This document shows positions 49,711 to 57,910 of a stretch of DNA of 64,000 nucleotides, one piece after another. Origin of the DNA: LMUY01 sp964247705 (lineage in GTDB: Bacteria; Pseudomonadota; Alphaproteobacteria; Acetobacterales; Acetobacteraceae); NCBI GenBank assembly GCA_964247705.1, contig CAXTVQ010000015.1, forward strand, positions 9,879 through 73,878, given 5' to 3'. Both the position numbers and the translations under genes were made by a program. The stretch's first letter is position 1; each line of letters begins with the position of its first letter. A model generated the notes under the pieces. The model saw nothing but the letters and a program-made list of their open reading frames with translations. It searched no databases and was not told the origin of the DNA.

Positions 49711-50820
49711 TCAGTTTGCCAGGTGCCGGTCGAAGAACGCCGTGATCTCGCCGAACGCGGCCTTCGTCTCGGGCGCGTTCGCGTCGAACAGGTACTGGGC
49801 GTGGGAGTAGCCCTCGAACACCTCCAGCTCCGCCTCCACCCCCGCATCGCGCAGCTTGCGATGCGTGCGTACCGTGTTGCTCAAGAACAGGTCGCGCGTC
49901 CCCGTGGTGAGGATCGCCGGCGGCAGGCCGTGGAAGTCGCCATAGATCGGCGAGAGCTGCGGGTCGTGCAGGTCGTGGCCGTTGGCATAGAGCAGGGCGG
50001 CGCGGCCGAGATAGCCGCTGTAGCTGACGAGCACGTTGTCCAGCCACTCGTTGGCCTTGTAGCTGTCGCCGGTTTCGGTGAGGTCGGCCCAGGGCGTGCC
50101 GGGCGCCATCGCCGCCGGCAAGGGCACGCCCTCCGCCTTCGCGCGCAGCATCAGCGCCAGCGTCATGCCGCCGCCGGTCGAGGTCCCGACGACGGCTACG
50201 TGGCGTGCGTCGGACATGGCGAGCACGGCGCGGTAGGCTGCCATCGCGTCGTCCATCGCAGCCGGGTAGGGCGCGTCCGGCGGCATGCGGTAGTCCACCT
50301 CGAACACCTTGTAGCCGCCGAGCCCGGCCATCAGCACCGCCTCGACCGTTCCCGATTCGCCGGGTCCGTAGACGTAGCCGCCGCCGTGGATGTTGAAGAT
50401 GAGCTGATTGCGATGCGCCTCCGGGATGCTGCTCGGTGTGAGAATGAAGCCGGGGACGCCGCCGAGGGTGGTCGGCTGCATCGTCACACCGAGGTCGGCG
50501 CGCACTTTGGCAATGCCGGGCAGGGCGGCGTCCGCCAACTGCTTGACCAGCGTGCGCCAGCCATCGGCGCTGCCCGGGTTCGCGTCCCAGGCCGGGACCC
50601 GGTAGGGGGCGGCCACGAGGGCTTGCGCGGCCGGGCTCACATCCTGCGGGACGGGAATGGCGCGGGCGGGCAGGCTGCGTGGACCGGGATGGGCATTGGC
50701 GAGGTTCTGCGACGATTCGAGCGTGCTAGCGTCCGGCGTTTGGGCGAGCGCGGTTCCCGCCAGCAGTGCGGCCACCAGTGCGGCCCCGGCTGTCGCAGCC
50801 AGGCGGGAGCGTGCGGGCAT
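49711..50820 (-). CDS. Exported alpha/beta hydrolase (HSL-type esterase)
   Basis: A 369-residue exported esterase. The ATG at 50820 follows AAGGAGGA at 5 bases and starts a signal peptide (about 1-26, ending ALAQ). The oxyanion motif is HGGGYVYG; the nucleophile Ser is in VVGTSTGGG; the final His is in GYSHAQYLF. The family hydrolyses short-chain esters and lactones. It ends 45 bases before the SH3 gene on the same strand. Confidence 0.9.
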   Translation of the reverse strand: MPARSRLAATAGAALVAALLAGTALAQTPDASTLESSQNLANAHPGPRSLPARAIPVPQDVSPAAQALVAAPYRVPAWDANPGSADGWRTLVKQLADAALPGIAKVRADLGVTMQPTTLGGVPGFILTPSSIPEAHRNQLIFNIHGGGYVYGPGESGTVEAVLMAGLGGYKVFEVDYRMPPDAPYPAAMDDAMAAYRAVLAMSDARHVAVVGTSTGGGMTLALMLRAKAEGVPLPAAMAPGTPWADLTETGDSYKANEWLDNVLVSYSGYLGRAALLYANGHDLHDPQLSPIYGDFHGLPPAILTTGTRDLFLSNTVRTHRKLRDAGVEAELEVFEGYSHAQYLFDANAPETKAAFGEITAFFDRHLAN

Positions 50821-50904
50821 CTGTTCCTCCTTCGGCGCTTTCGGTCGCGCGTGTTGCCACCACTGGAGCACGGTCTGGCGGGCACCACAACGCAAGAGCA
50901 CGGC

Positions 50905-51282
50905 TCAGCAGGAGACGATCTGGCCGCCCCGCACCGCTTCCAGGAACGTCGCCACCCCCGCCACTTCGACCTCCGGCAGCAGGCCTTGCCGCTCGATCGC
51001 TTCGGCGCGCAATCCCGCCTCGCACGCGATCATCCGGATCCCGAGTTCGCTTGCCGCCTGGCGCAAGGTGTCCAGCCCGGCCACGCCCCGCGCCGCGATC
51101 ACCGCGTCCCGCTCCGCTCCCTCGAGCGCCCGCCAATCCGCCAGCAGCGCGCGGCACCCGGCGTTGGTCGCGAACAGCGTGACCGTCCGGCCGAGCGCCG
51201 CGGCGCCCGTGGCCAGCACGAAGGCGTAGTGCGCCCGGTCATGCGTGCCCGACAGCAGAAGCACACCAAGGAGTTCAGGCAT
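50905..51282 (-). CDS. DsrE-family protein
   Basis: A 125-residue small cytoplasmic protein of the DsrE/DsrF-like fold. It begins PELLGVLLLSGTHDR and has single cysteines (NAGCRAL, IACEAG and the C-terminal Cys). Relatives act in sulfur transfer or as peroxiredoxin-like proteins. It overlaps the moeB-like gene by 8 bases, so a link to sulfur-carrier chemistry is plausible. Confidence 0.8.
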   Translation of the reverse strand: MPELLGVLLLSGTHDRAHYAFVLATGAAALGRTVTLFATNAGCRALLADWRALEGAERDAVIAARGVAGLDTLRQAASELGIRMIACEAGLRAEAIERQGLLPEVEVAGVATFLEAVRGGQIVSC

Positions 51283-52057
51283 GGGCGGAAAGGTCGTGGA
51301 TGGTGGGATGGTCGCCGCAGGCGGGACAGGTCGGGTCCTTGGGAAGGTGGATGGTCTCGAAGCGGGTGCCCAGCGCGTCCCAGACGAGAAGGCGGCCGGC
51401 GAGGCTGTCCCCGACGCCCATGATCTCCTTCAGCACCTCCGTCGCCTGCAGCGTGCCCATCACGCCGGTCACCGCGCCGAGCACGCCGGCCTCACCACAG
51501 CTTGGCACCAGGCCTGGGGGCGGCGGCGTGGGATACAGGCAACGGTAGCACGGGCCGCCGGGCTTGAAGGTGGCGAGCTGGCCGTCGAACCGGAGCACGG
51601 CGGCAGACACGAGCGTCTTGCGGGCGAGCACGCAGGCGTCATTCAGCAGGTAGCGGGTCGGGAAATTGTCGCTGCCATCGCACACAAGGTCATACGCGTC
51701 GATCATCCCGGCGACGTTGGCTGCCGTCAGTCGGATCTGGTGCAGTTCGAGCGCTGTGCCGTCGTTCAGCGCCGCGACGCTGGCGGCAAGGGAGCGCACC
51801 TTGGGTTCGCCGATGCGGCCGGTGGTGTGGCCGATCTGGCGCTGCAGGTTGGAGAGATCGACCGCGTCATCATCCACCACGCCGATGGTGCCGACTCCGG
51901 CGGCCGCCAGATACAGCACTAGCGGGCAGCCGAGACCGCCAGCGCCCACCACGAGGACCCGGGCGGCGCGCAGAGCGGCTTGGCCGATGCCGCCAACTTC
52001 GGCCAGCAGGATGTTGCGGGAGTAGCGGGTGATCTCGTCGCGGGTGAGGTCGAGCAA
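51275..52057 (-). CDS. moeB: MoeB/ThiF-family adenylyltransferase
   Basis: A 260-residue E1-like enzyme that adenylates the C-terminus of a sulfur-carrier protein such as MoaD or ThiS. The nucleotide loop is VVGAGGLGCPL, the Arg/Asp catalytic segment is VDLSNLQRQI, and the zinc pairs are CYRC and CPAC. No rhodanese domain is present, as in bacterial MoeB. The start is a TTG at 52057. It lies downstream of nusG by 12 bases. Confidence 0.9.
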   Translation of the reverse strand: MLDLTRDEITRYSRNILLAEVGGIGQAALRAARVLVVGAGGLGCPLVLYLAAAGVGTIGVVDDDAVDLSNLQRQIGHTTGRIGEPKVRSLAASVAALNDGTALELHQIRLTAANVAGMIDAYDLVCDGSDNFPTRYLLNDACVLARKTLVSAAVLRFDGQLATFKPGGPCYRCLYPTPPPPGLVPSCGEAGVLGAVTGVMGTLQATEVLKEIMGVGDSLAGRLLVWDALGTRFETIHLPKDPTCPACGDHPTIHDLSAHA

Positions 52058-52069
52058 CGTTGCGGCTGC

Positions 52070-52603
52070 TTAGACCTTCTCGACCTGCCCGTATTCGAGG
52101 TCGACCGGCGTTGACCGGCCGAAGATCGAGACGGACACCTTCACCCGGCCCTTCTCCTCGTCGATTTCCTCGACGGTGCCGTTGAATGAGGTAAACGGGC
52201 CGTCCGCCACCCGCACCTGCTCGCCGATCTCGAACAGCACGGCGGGGCGCGGACGCTCCACGCCCTCGGCAGACTGCTTGATGATCCGTTCTGCCTCGGC
52301 CTGGGGGATGGCTTGCGGCTTCAGCTTGTTGTTGCCCAGGAAGCCGGTGACCTTGGGCGTGTCCTTGATCAGGTGCCAGGTGTCATCCGTCAGTTCCATG
52401 TTCACCAGCACGTAGCCGGGAAAGAACTTGCGTTCGGCCGACACCTTCTGGCCACGCTTGAGCTCGACGACCTCTTCCGCCGGCACGAGGATATCCCCGA
52501 TCAGGTCCGCCAGACCCTTGCGGCCGGCCTGCTCCTTCACCTGTTCGGCGATCTTCTTTTCGAACCCCGAATAGACATGCACGACATACCAGCGCTTCGC
52601 CAC
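52070..52603 (-). CDS. nusG: Transcription antitermination factor NusG
   Basis: A 177-residue factor that couples RNA polymerase to the ribosome and Rho. The N-terminal NGN domain starts KRWYVVHVYSGFEKKIAEQV; the KOW motif is DGPFTSFNGTVEEIDEEKGR near residue 127. It follows secE by 23 bases and is the usual partner in that operon. Confidence 0.97.
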   Translation of the reverse strand: MAKRWYVVHVYSGFEKKIAEQVKEQAGRKGLADLIGDILVPAEEVVELKRGQKVSAERKFFPGYVLVNMELTDDTWHLIKDTPKVTGFLGNNKLKPQAIPQAEAERIIKQSAEGVERPRPAVLFEIGEQVRVADGPFTSFNGTVEEIDEEKGRVKVSVSIFGRSTPVDLEYGQVEKV

Positions 52604-52626
52604 GACCCTTGAACCTCTGAACTAGA

Positions 52627-52833
52627 TTAGCTCGCCCCGAACAGGGTCCGCACGCCGAAGCCCGACACCTGATCGACGACGAAAAAGAAAATGGCCGCGA
52701 CCGCGGCCATCAGGAACACGAGGCCCGTTGTCACGAGCGTCTCCTTGCGGGTCGGCCAGGTTACCTTGCCGACTTCGACCCGCACGTCACGCAGAAACTG
52801 AACCGGAGCGAACGCCAAAGACTTCTTCTCCAT
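52627..52833 (-). CDS. secE: Preprotein translocase subunit SecE
   Basis: A 68-residue single-helix SecE of the minimal alphaproteobacterial type. The conserved VEVGKVTWPTRKETLVTT segment precedes the membrane helix (about residues 36-55). It clamps SecY. The gene lies between tRNA-Trp and nusG, the classic arrangement. Confidence 0.95.
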   Translation of the reverse strand: MEKKSLAFAPVQFLRDVRVEVGKVTWPTRKETLVTTGLVFLMAAVAAIFFFVVDQVSGFGVRTLFGAS

Positions 52834-52886
52834 CCGTAAGAATGCTGGGCGGCCCCAAAACAGGTCGTGGGCGTCGCACTCGCGGC

Positions 52887-52963
52887 TGGCAGGGGCGGAG
52901 GGTCTCGAACTCTCAACCTCCGGTTTTGGAGACCGGCGCTCTAGCCAATTGAGCTACACCCCT
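52887..52963 (-). tRNA. tRNA-Trp (CCA anticodon)
   Basis: A 77-base cloverleaf including an encoded CCA. The acceptor AGGGGTG pairs with CGCCCCT. The anticodon loop is CTCCAAA (anticodon CCA at 52929-52927). The T-arm has GAGAGTTCGAGACCCTC. It stands upstream of secE-nusG as in many proteobacteria. Confidence 0.96.
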
Positions 52964-52988
52964 GCACGGCCCGAGGGCGCAAGGCCGG

Positions 52989-53017
52989 TATCAAGAGCGA
53001 GCGGGCCGTGATGTCAA
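52989..53017 (-). promoter_or_regulatory. Promoter of the tRNA-Trp-secE-nusG operon
   Basis: On the minus strand, TTGACA (53017-53012) is followed by 17 bases and TTGATA (52994-52989). Transcription would start near 52983, about 20 bases before the tRNA. The divergent PYP gene starts 80 bases away. Confidence 0.55.
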
Positions 53018-53098
53018 GGGACCGTGTCGGTTCGGCGGATTAACCCCGCCATAACCTTTCCACTGGATGATGGCCTCATCTCACGAGGGAAGCTGGGC

Positions 53099-53485
53099 AT
53101 GGCGGCCGTTACGCGCATCGAGTTCGGGCAGGACGACCTGGAAAACGCAATGGCGGGGCTCTCCCCGGCCGAGTTCGACAGGCTTACGTTCGGCGCCATC
53201 GAGTTGGACGCTACCGGCAAGGTGCTCAACTACAACGCGACGGAAGGCAGCATCTCCGGCCGCAAAAAGGAGGATGTGATCGGCCGAAATTTCTTCAGAG
53301 ACATCGCGCCGTGCTGCAACAAGCCTGGATTTCGCGGCGTGTTCGATGCCGGAGTGCGTGCCGGCGAGCTGAACGCGATTTTCGACTACGTGTTCGACTA
53401 CAAGATGAACCCGACCCGGGTGAAGATCCACATGAAGTGCGCCATGGTGGGCAGCAGCTACTGGGTGTTCGTCCGCCGGGTCTGA
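53099..53485 (+). CDS. pyp: Photoactive yellow protein (PAS-fold blue-light sensor)
   Basis: A 128-residue PAS protein closely resembling Halorhodospira photoactive yellow protein across its length (125 residues there). The chromophore Cys is C72 in IAPCCNKP. The pocket residues are Y45 and E49 in LNYNATEGS, S53 (Thr in the type protein) and R55. The C-terminal YWVFVRRV strand is nearly identical. It should bind p-coumaric acid and photocycle. The adjacent C73 is unusual. The ATG at 53099 has GAGGGAAG ahead and avoids a 25-residue extension from 53024. No tyrosine ammonia-lyase, coumarate ligase or sensor partner is in the window. Confidence 0.93.
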   Translation: MAAVTRIEFGQDDLENAMAGLSPAEFDRLTFGAIELDATGKVLNYNATEGSISGRKKEDVIGRNFFRDIAPCCNKPGFRGVFDAGVRAGELNAIFDYVFDYKMNPTRVKIHMKCAMVGSSYWVFVRRV

Positions 53486-53499
53486 TCGGAGCGGGTTGC

Positions 53500-53528
53500 T
53501 TGCACGTTGCGCGCGGCCCCGCTAATTT
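53500..53528 (+). promoter_or_regulatory. Promoter of tRNA-Gly
   Basis: TTGCAC (53500-53505), 17 bases, then TAATTT (53523-53528), placing the start about 4 bases before the tRNA. Confidence 0.5.
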
Positions 53529-53538
53529 CCGCCGCGGC

Positions 53539-53614
53539 GCGGACGTAGCTCAGTTGGTAGAGCTTCAGATTTCCAATCTGAATGTCGCGAGTTCGAACCT
53601 CGTCGTCCGCTCCA
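53539..53614 (+). tRNA. tRNA-Gly (TCC anticodon)
   Basis: A 76-base cloverleaf with encoded CCA. The acceptor GCGGACG pairs with CGTCCGC; the D-arm has AGCTCAGTTGGTAGAGCT; the anticodon loop is TTTCCAA; the T-arm has GTTCGAA. It lies 53 bases after the pyp gene on the same strand. Confidence 0.97.
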
Positions 53615-53637
53615 ATCCCTATCTCGAGCCAGCACCG

Positions 53638-53666
53638 TTGACACTGCCTGGCTTGCGCCCTTAACA
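53638..53666 (+). promoter_or_regulatory. Promoter of tRNA-Ser
   Basis: A perfect TTGACA (53638-53643), 17 bases, then TTAACA (53661-53666), with a start near 53673. Confidence 0.55.
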
Positions 53667-53678
53667 CCCGCTCGCCGC

Positions 53679-53768
53679 GGAGGGGTGCCGGAGTGGCCGA
53701 TCGGGGCAGTCTCGAAAACTGTTGTACGTGCAAGCGTACCGTGGGTTCGAATCCCACCCCCTCCGCCA
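53679..53768 (+). tRNA. tRNA-Ser (CGA anticodon)
   Basis: A 90-base class II tRNA with encoded CCA. The acceptor GGAGGGG pairs with CCCCTCC; the anticodon loop is CTCGAAA; a long variable arm (TGTACGTGCAAGCGTACC) and GTGGGTTCGAATCCCAC T-arm follow. Confidence 0.97.
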
Positions 53769-53821
53769 GCCAGGCACGGCTCACACGGCCGGATCCGGCT
53801 TGTCCCCTGGCTCAGAAACGC

Positions 53822-54067
53822 CTACCGCGTGCTTGCTGCGACGAAGCAGCCGACGGCAACCAGCAGCAGCAGCAATCCCAGGATGAGAACCAGGATGGCC
53901 GCGTTGAAACCAGCTTTGGGGAGCGGCTGGTAATCCTTCGACATTGCCATCTCGAAGCTATAGGCCGCGTCGAACTTGTCCGCGCGCGCCTGTATGCCCT
54001 TCGTCCCGAGATAGACGAACGCGCCGCTAGCGAAGAGGGCCAGCATTCCCAGGATGACCAAGATCAT
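53822..54067 (-). CDS. Small two-helix membrane protein
   Basis: An 81-residue protein with two hydrophobic helices (about residues 1-22 and 53-77) around a short polar loop (DKFDAAYSFEMAMSKDYQ). No family is recognised. The ATG at 54067 is chosen over a GTG at 54082 because a G-rich site precedes it. It is divergent from the response-regulator gene. Confidence 0.65.
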   Translation of the reverse strand: MILVILGMLALFASGAFVYLGTKGIQARADKFDAAYSFEMAMSKDYQPLPKAGFNAAILVLILGLLLLLVAVGCFVAASTR

Positions 54068-54183
54068 GCTGCCGATCCCCACCAGTGGCGCGCACTCGCC
54101 CCTGTCGGCGGCCGCTCCGGCCCGGTGCTATGGACGGGGGCAACCTGCGAGGCAAGTAACGCTTGCAACGCGGCAATCGCCTG

Positions 54184-54861
54184 ATGCGCGTCCTCGTCAT
54201 TGAGGACGATCCGGCAACCGCCGACTATATCGCCCGCGGCTTGACCCAGGAGGGCCACACGGCGGAGGTCGCCCGCACCGGCAAGGACGGGTTGTTCCTC
54301 GCAATGTCCGAACAGTTCGACGTGATCGTGACCGACCGCATGTTGCCGGCGCCCGACGGGCTGGCCATCGTGCGTGCGCTCCGGGCTTCGTCCATAGCCA
54401 CCCCCGTGCTGGTGTTGACGGCACTCGGCGAGGTGGACCGGCGGGTGGAGGGGCTCGACGCGGGTGCGGACGACTACCTGGCCAAGCCGTTCGCCTTCTC
54501 CGAACTCCACGCCCGGGTCCGTGCGCTGGCCCGCCGCCCGGCCGCCGCGACGGGCGCTGCCGAGACCGAACTCGCCGTCGGCAGCCTGCGGATGGACCTG
54601 CTGCGCCGGGCGGTGACGCGGAATGGCAAGCCGGTCGAGCTGTTGCCGACCGAGTGGCGGCTGCTGGAATACATGATGCGTCACCCGGGCCAGGTCCTGA
54701 CCCGCACGATGCTGCTGGAGCGGGTGTGGGACTTTGCCTTCGACCCCACGACCAACGTGGTGGACGTGCATGTCAGCCGCCTGCGCCGCAAGCTGGAGGC
54801 CTCTGGTGGGCCACCGTCGATCCGCACGGTGCGGGGCGCCGGCTACGTGCTTGATGCCTGA
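54184..54861 (+). CDS. OmpR/PhoB-family response regulator
   Basis: A 225-residue regulator: receiver domain with acidic pair E8/D9, phosphorylation site D51 (VTDRMLP) and the Lys in YLAKPFAFSE, then a winged-helix DNA-binding domain (LLPTEWRLLEYMM ... RTVRGAGYVLDA). The ATG at 54184 is chosen from homology. It overlaps the kinase gene by 8 bases. The protease gene downstream is a likely target. Confidence 0.93.
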   Translation: MRVLVIEDDPATADYIARGLTQEGHTAEVARTGKDGLFLAMSEQFDVIVTDRMLPAPDGLAIVRALRASSIATPVLVLTALGEVDRRVEGLDAGADDYLAKPFAFSELHARVRALARRPAAATGAAETELAVGSLRMDLLRRAVTRNGKPVELLPTEWRLLEYMMRHPGQVLTRTMLLERVWDFAFDPTTNVVDVHVSRLRRKLEASGGPPSIRTVRGAGYVLDA

Positions 54862-56212
54862 GCAGGTTGGGCCTGAGCCGGTTGGGCGGCTCAACGCGAG
54901 CTGGTGGCTACCGCGCAGTTTCGCCCTGCGCACCGCATTCGGGATCGCCGCAGCCGCCTTGCTGCTCTCGTTGGTCGGCGCGGGTTGGGGCTGGCTGCGC
55001 GCGGAGACGGCCTTGCGGGAGGAACTGGACCTGGTGCTCGCGTCGGAGGCCGAGGGGCTGATCCGCGATTATCAGACGATCGGGCCCGGCGCGCTGATCG
55101 AGGCCGCGCGTATCTCGCTGCGGCGGGACGCGCCCTTGCTGGTGCTGGTGCAGACGGCGGACGGCCAAACGCTCGCCGGCCACATGGACGGTGCACCGGC
55201 GGCCCTGCGTGGTTACGCAACCCTGCGCCCGCCGGGCGAGCCGCCGCTACGGGCGCTCGGTGCGCTGCTGCCCGGCGGGATCAACCTCGTGGTGGCCACC
55301 CACTTGTCGGCGGTCGAGGCGGCGGCGCAGGCGCTGGCCTGGACGCCGCTGATCGCATCCGCCGGGTCCGGCGCGCTCGCCCTGGTGCTGGGCTTCGTCG
55401 CCGCCCGGGCGCTGGAGCGGCGGCTCGCCTCGGTGTCGGACATGGCGGCGCTGGTCACGTCCGGGGACCTTTCGCGCCGCCTGCCGCTCTCGGGCCGCGG
55501 CGACGAGTTCGACCGGCTGGTGGCGACAGTGAACGGTATGCTGGCCAAGCTCGAAACGCTGGTCACGGCGCAGCGCCAGGTGACGGACGATATCGCACAC
55601 GACCTGCGCGGACCGTTGCAGCGCCTGCGGCAGACGCTGGAGGGTGCGCTGGACCGTCCGCCCGACGAGACTGTGCTCACGGGGGCGATCGGCGAGTTGG
55701 ACGCGGTGCTGGAGACGTTCGCCGCCTTGCTTCGCATCGCCCGGGCGGAGGCGGGGGCGGGAACCAGGCAGGACCTGGACCTCTCGGCGCTGGTCGGCGC
55801 GCTGGCGGAGGCGTACGCGCCGGTGGCGGAGGAGGCTGGGCGCACGCTCGAGGCCAGCGTCGCGCCGGGACTGCGCCTGCACGGCGACCCGGCGTTGCTC
55901 GGGCGAATGCTGGCCAATTTGCTGGACAATGCGCTGACCCATGGCGCCGGCGCGATCCGGGTCTCGCTCCGGCCTGGCCCGCCCGGCGGCAGACCCGTGC
56001 TGGCGGTGGCCGATGACGGACCGGGCATCCCGGCCGCCGAGCGGGACATGGTGTTGCAGCGTTTCGTCCGGCTGGACCGCAGCCGAGGCACGCCGGGCAC
56101 GGGGCTCGGCCTTGCCTTGGTCAAAGCCGCGGCCGAGGCGCATGGCGGCACTGTGGAGCTGGTTCCCGCCCAGGCCGACGGCAGCGGTCTCGAGGTGCGG
56201 GTGATGCTCTGA
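54854..56212 (+). CDS. Sensor histidine kinase
   Basis: A 452-residue membrane kinase. Two helices (about residues 28-48 and 164-185) bound a periplasmic sensor of about 115 residues, followed by HAMP (about 185-240), the phospho-acceptor His H249 in DIAHDLRGPLQ, and the ATPase with N-box LLDNALTHG and G-boxes DDGPGIP and GTGLGLAL. It pairs with the overlapping regulator. The signal is unknown; the adjacent DegP-type protease suggests envelope stress. Confidence 0.93.
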   Translation: MPEQVGPEPVGRLNASWWLPRSFALRTAFGIAAAALLLSLVGAGWGWLRAETALREELDLVLASEAEGLIRDYQTIGPGALIEAARISLRRDAPLLVLVQTADGQTLAGHMDGAPAALRGYATLRPPGEPPLRALGALLPGGINLVVATHLSAVEAAAQALAWTPLIASAGSGALALVLGFVAARALERRLASVSDMAALVTSGDLSRRLPLSGRGDEFDRLVATVNGMLAKLETLVTAQRQVTDDIAHDLRGPLQRLRQTLEGALDRPPDETVLTGAIGELDAVLETFAALLRIARAEAGAGTRQDLDLSALVGALAEAYAPVAEEAGRTLEASVAPGLRLHGDPALLGRMLANLLDNALTHGAGAIRVSLRPGPPGGRPVLAVADDGPGIPAAERDMVLQRFVRLDRSRGTPGTGLGLALVKAAAEAHGGTVELVPAQADGSGLEVRVML

Positions 56213-56330
56213 CGGCGGACTCTGACGCGATCTTCATGATCGCACTTGGCGAACCTCCATGGCCGGGGATGCACATGAGCGACACGCCGATGGCAGAGGG
56301 CCTTTCGGCAGCATCATCGAGGTCTCTCCA

Positions 56331-57824
56331 ATGCTCAACAAACGCTTCCGCCGCCCGGCCTTCGCAGCCGCGCTGCTCGCCGCGACCGCCATGGCCGGCG
56401 TGACCGGGTGGGAGATCGCCCCCGCCTATTCGCAAACGACTCCCGAACACGCTGCGCCGATCGACACCAGCCACCCCGCCGCCCAGGCGCTGCCCGGCTT
56501 CGCGGACCTGGTGCAGCGGGTCAGCCCGGCTGTCGTTACGATCACCAGCACGATCCATGAGGCCGCCGACGAGGACGCCTCGCCGTTCGAGGGCACGCCT
56601 CAGGGCCGCGAGATGGGCCGGATGTTCGGCATGCCCAACCAGGGCGCGGCGCAGGTGGTCCATGCGCTCGGTTCCGGCTTCATCGTCGACGCGCAGGGTC
56701 ACGTGGTCACCAACAATCACGTCGTGAACAATGCGACGGATATCCAGGTGACGCTGGCGGACGGGCGCAAGATGGCGGCCAAGGTCGTCGGCACCGACCC
56801 GAAGACGGACCTGGCGGTGCTCCAGGTGCGTGCGGACGGCACGTTGCCGCATCTGGCGCTCGGTAACTCGGACGCCGCCCGGGTCGGTGACTGGGTGGTG
56901 GCCGTGGGCAACCCGTTCGGCCTTGGCGGCACGGTGACGGCCGGCATTCTTTCCGCCCGTGGCCGGCAGATCGGCGAGGGGCCGTATGACGACTTCCTGC
57001 AGGTCGATGCGCCGATCAACCGCGGCAACTCCGGCGGCCCGCTGTTTGCGCAAGACGGCTCGGTGATCGGGGTCAACACCGCGATCTACTCGCCCTCCGG
57101 CGGCAGCGTGGGCATCGGCTTTGCGATCCCCTCCAACCTGGTCAAGCAGGTCGTGGCGCAGCTCGAGAACAACGGCCGGGTCGAGCGTGGCTGGCTGGGC
57201 GTGAGCGCGCAGGCGGTGTCGCCGGCGATGGCGTCGGCGCTGCATCTGGCCTCGGCCAACGGCGCGCTGGTGGCCGAGGTGGAGAAGGGTAGCCCAGCCG
57301 CATCCGCCGGGTTGCAGCCGGGCGACGTGATCACCCAGGTCGGCTCGCAAGCGATCAAGGACCCGCGGGCGCTGGCTCAGGTGGTCGCGGACGTGCATTC
57401 CGGCACGTCGGAGCCGGTGACGGTGCGTCGCGACGGCCAGGATACGACGCTGCAGGTGCAGATCGGCGCGATGCCGGGCCAGGACCAGGCGTCCCGCGGC
57501 AACCAGGACCAGTCCGGCCCGAAGCTCGGCCTGGCGCTGGCCCCGCTGAACGACCAGGCGCGGCAGGAGCTGAACCTGCCGGACGGCCAGCGCGGCGTGC
57601 TGGTTGCCCAGGTGAAGCAGGGTAGCCCTGCCGATGCAGCGGGGCTGCAGGCTGGCGACGTGCTGGAGACGGTGGGCGACCAGCCGGTCAGCACGCCGGA
57701 GCAGGCGGTGGCGGCACTGCATCGCGGGACGGCCAAGGCGGGCGCCGCGGTCGCACTGCGCGTGCTGCGTGACGGGCACCAGGCGTTCGTGGCGCTGAGT
57801 GCCAACGCCAACAGCGAAGGCTGA
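56331..57824 (+). CDS. degP: Second Do-family periplasmic serine protease
   Basis: A 497-residue HtrA-type protease. Signal segment (about residues 1-35), catalytic domain with H130 (VTNNHVV), D160 (KTDLAVL) and S234 (RGNSGGPL), then two PDZ domains (about 260-370 and 390-490). It resembles the other DegP in the window but lacks the same Gly-rich loop. The ATG at 56331 has GAGGT about 9 bases ahead. It follows the sensor-kinase gene by 118 bases and is probably regulated by it. Confidence 0.94.
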   Translation: MLNKRFRRPAFAAALLAATAMAGVTGWEIAPAYSQTTPEHAAPIDTSHPAAQALPGFADLVQRVSPAVVTITSTIHEAADEDASPFEGTPQGREMGRMFGMPNQGAAQVVHALGSGFIVDAQGHVVTNNHVVNNATDIQVTLADGRKMAAKVVGTDPKTDLAVLQVRADGTLPHLALGNSDAARVGDWVVAVGNPFGLGGTVTAGILSARGRQIGEGPYDDFLQVDAPINRGNSGGPLFAQDGSVIGVNTAIYSPSGGSVGIGFAIPSNLVKQVVAQLENNGRVERGWLGVSAQAVSPAMASALHLASANGALVAEVEKGSPAASAGLQPGDVITQVGSQAIKDPRALAQVVADVHSGTSEPVTVRRDGQDTTLQVQIGAMPGQDQASRGNQDQSGPKLGLALAPLNDQARQELNLPDGQRGVLVAQVKQGSPADAAGLQAGDVLETVGDQPVSTPEQAVAALHRGTAKAGAAVALRVLRDGHQAFVALSANANSEG

Positions 57825-57910
57825 CCAGAGGGCGCGCCCGGATACGGCGCCGGGCGCGCCATCCTGTTCGGACTGTGGTAGGCTCGGCCAAGTTCATGAA
57901 AGGCCAAGCC

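Noticed and set aside
53024..53098. A 25-residue N-terminal extension of the photoactive yellow protein from a GTG at 53024
   Set aside because: It has no similarity to the family and lacks a ribosome-binding site; the ATG at 53099 has one and gives the family length.
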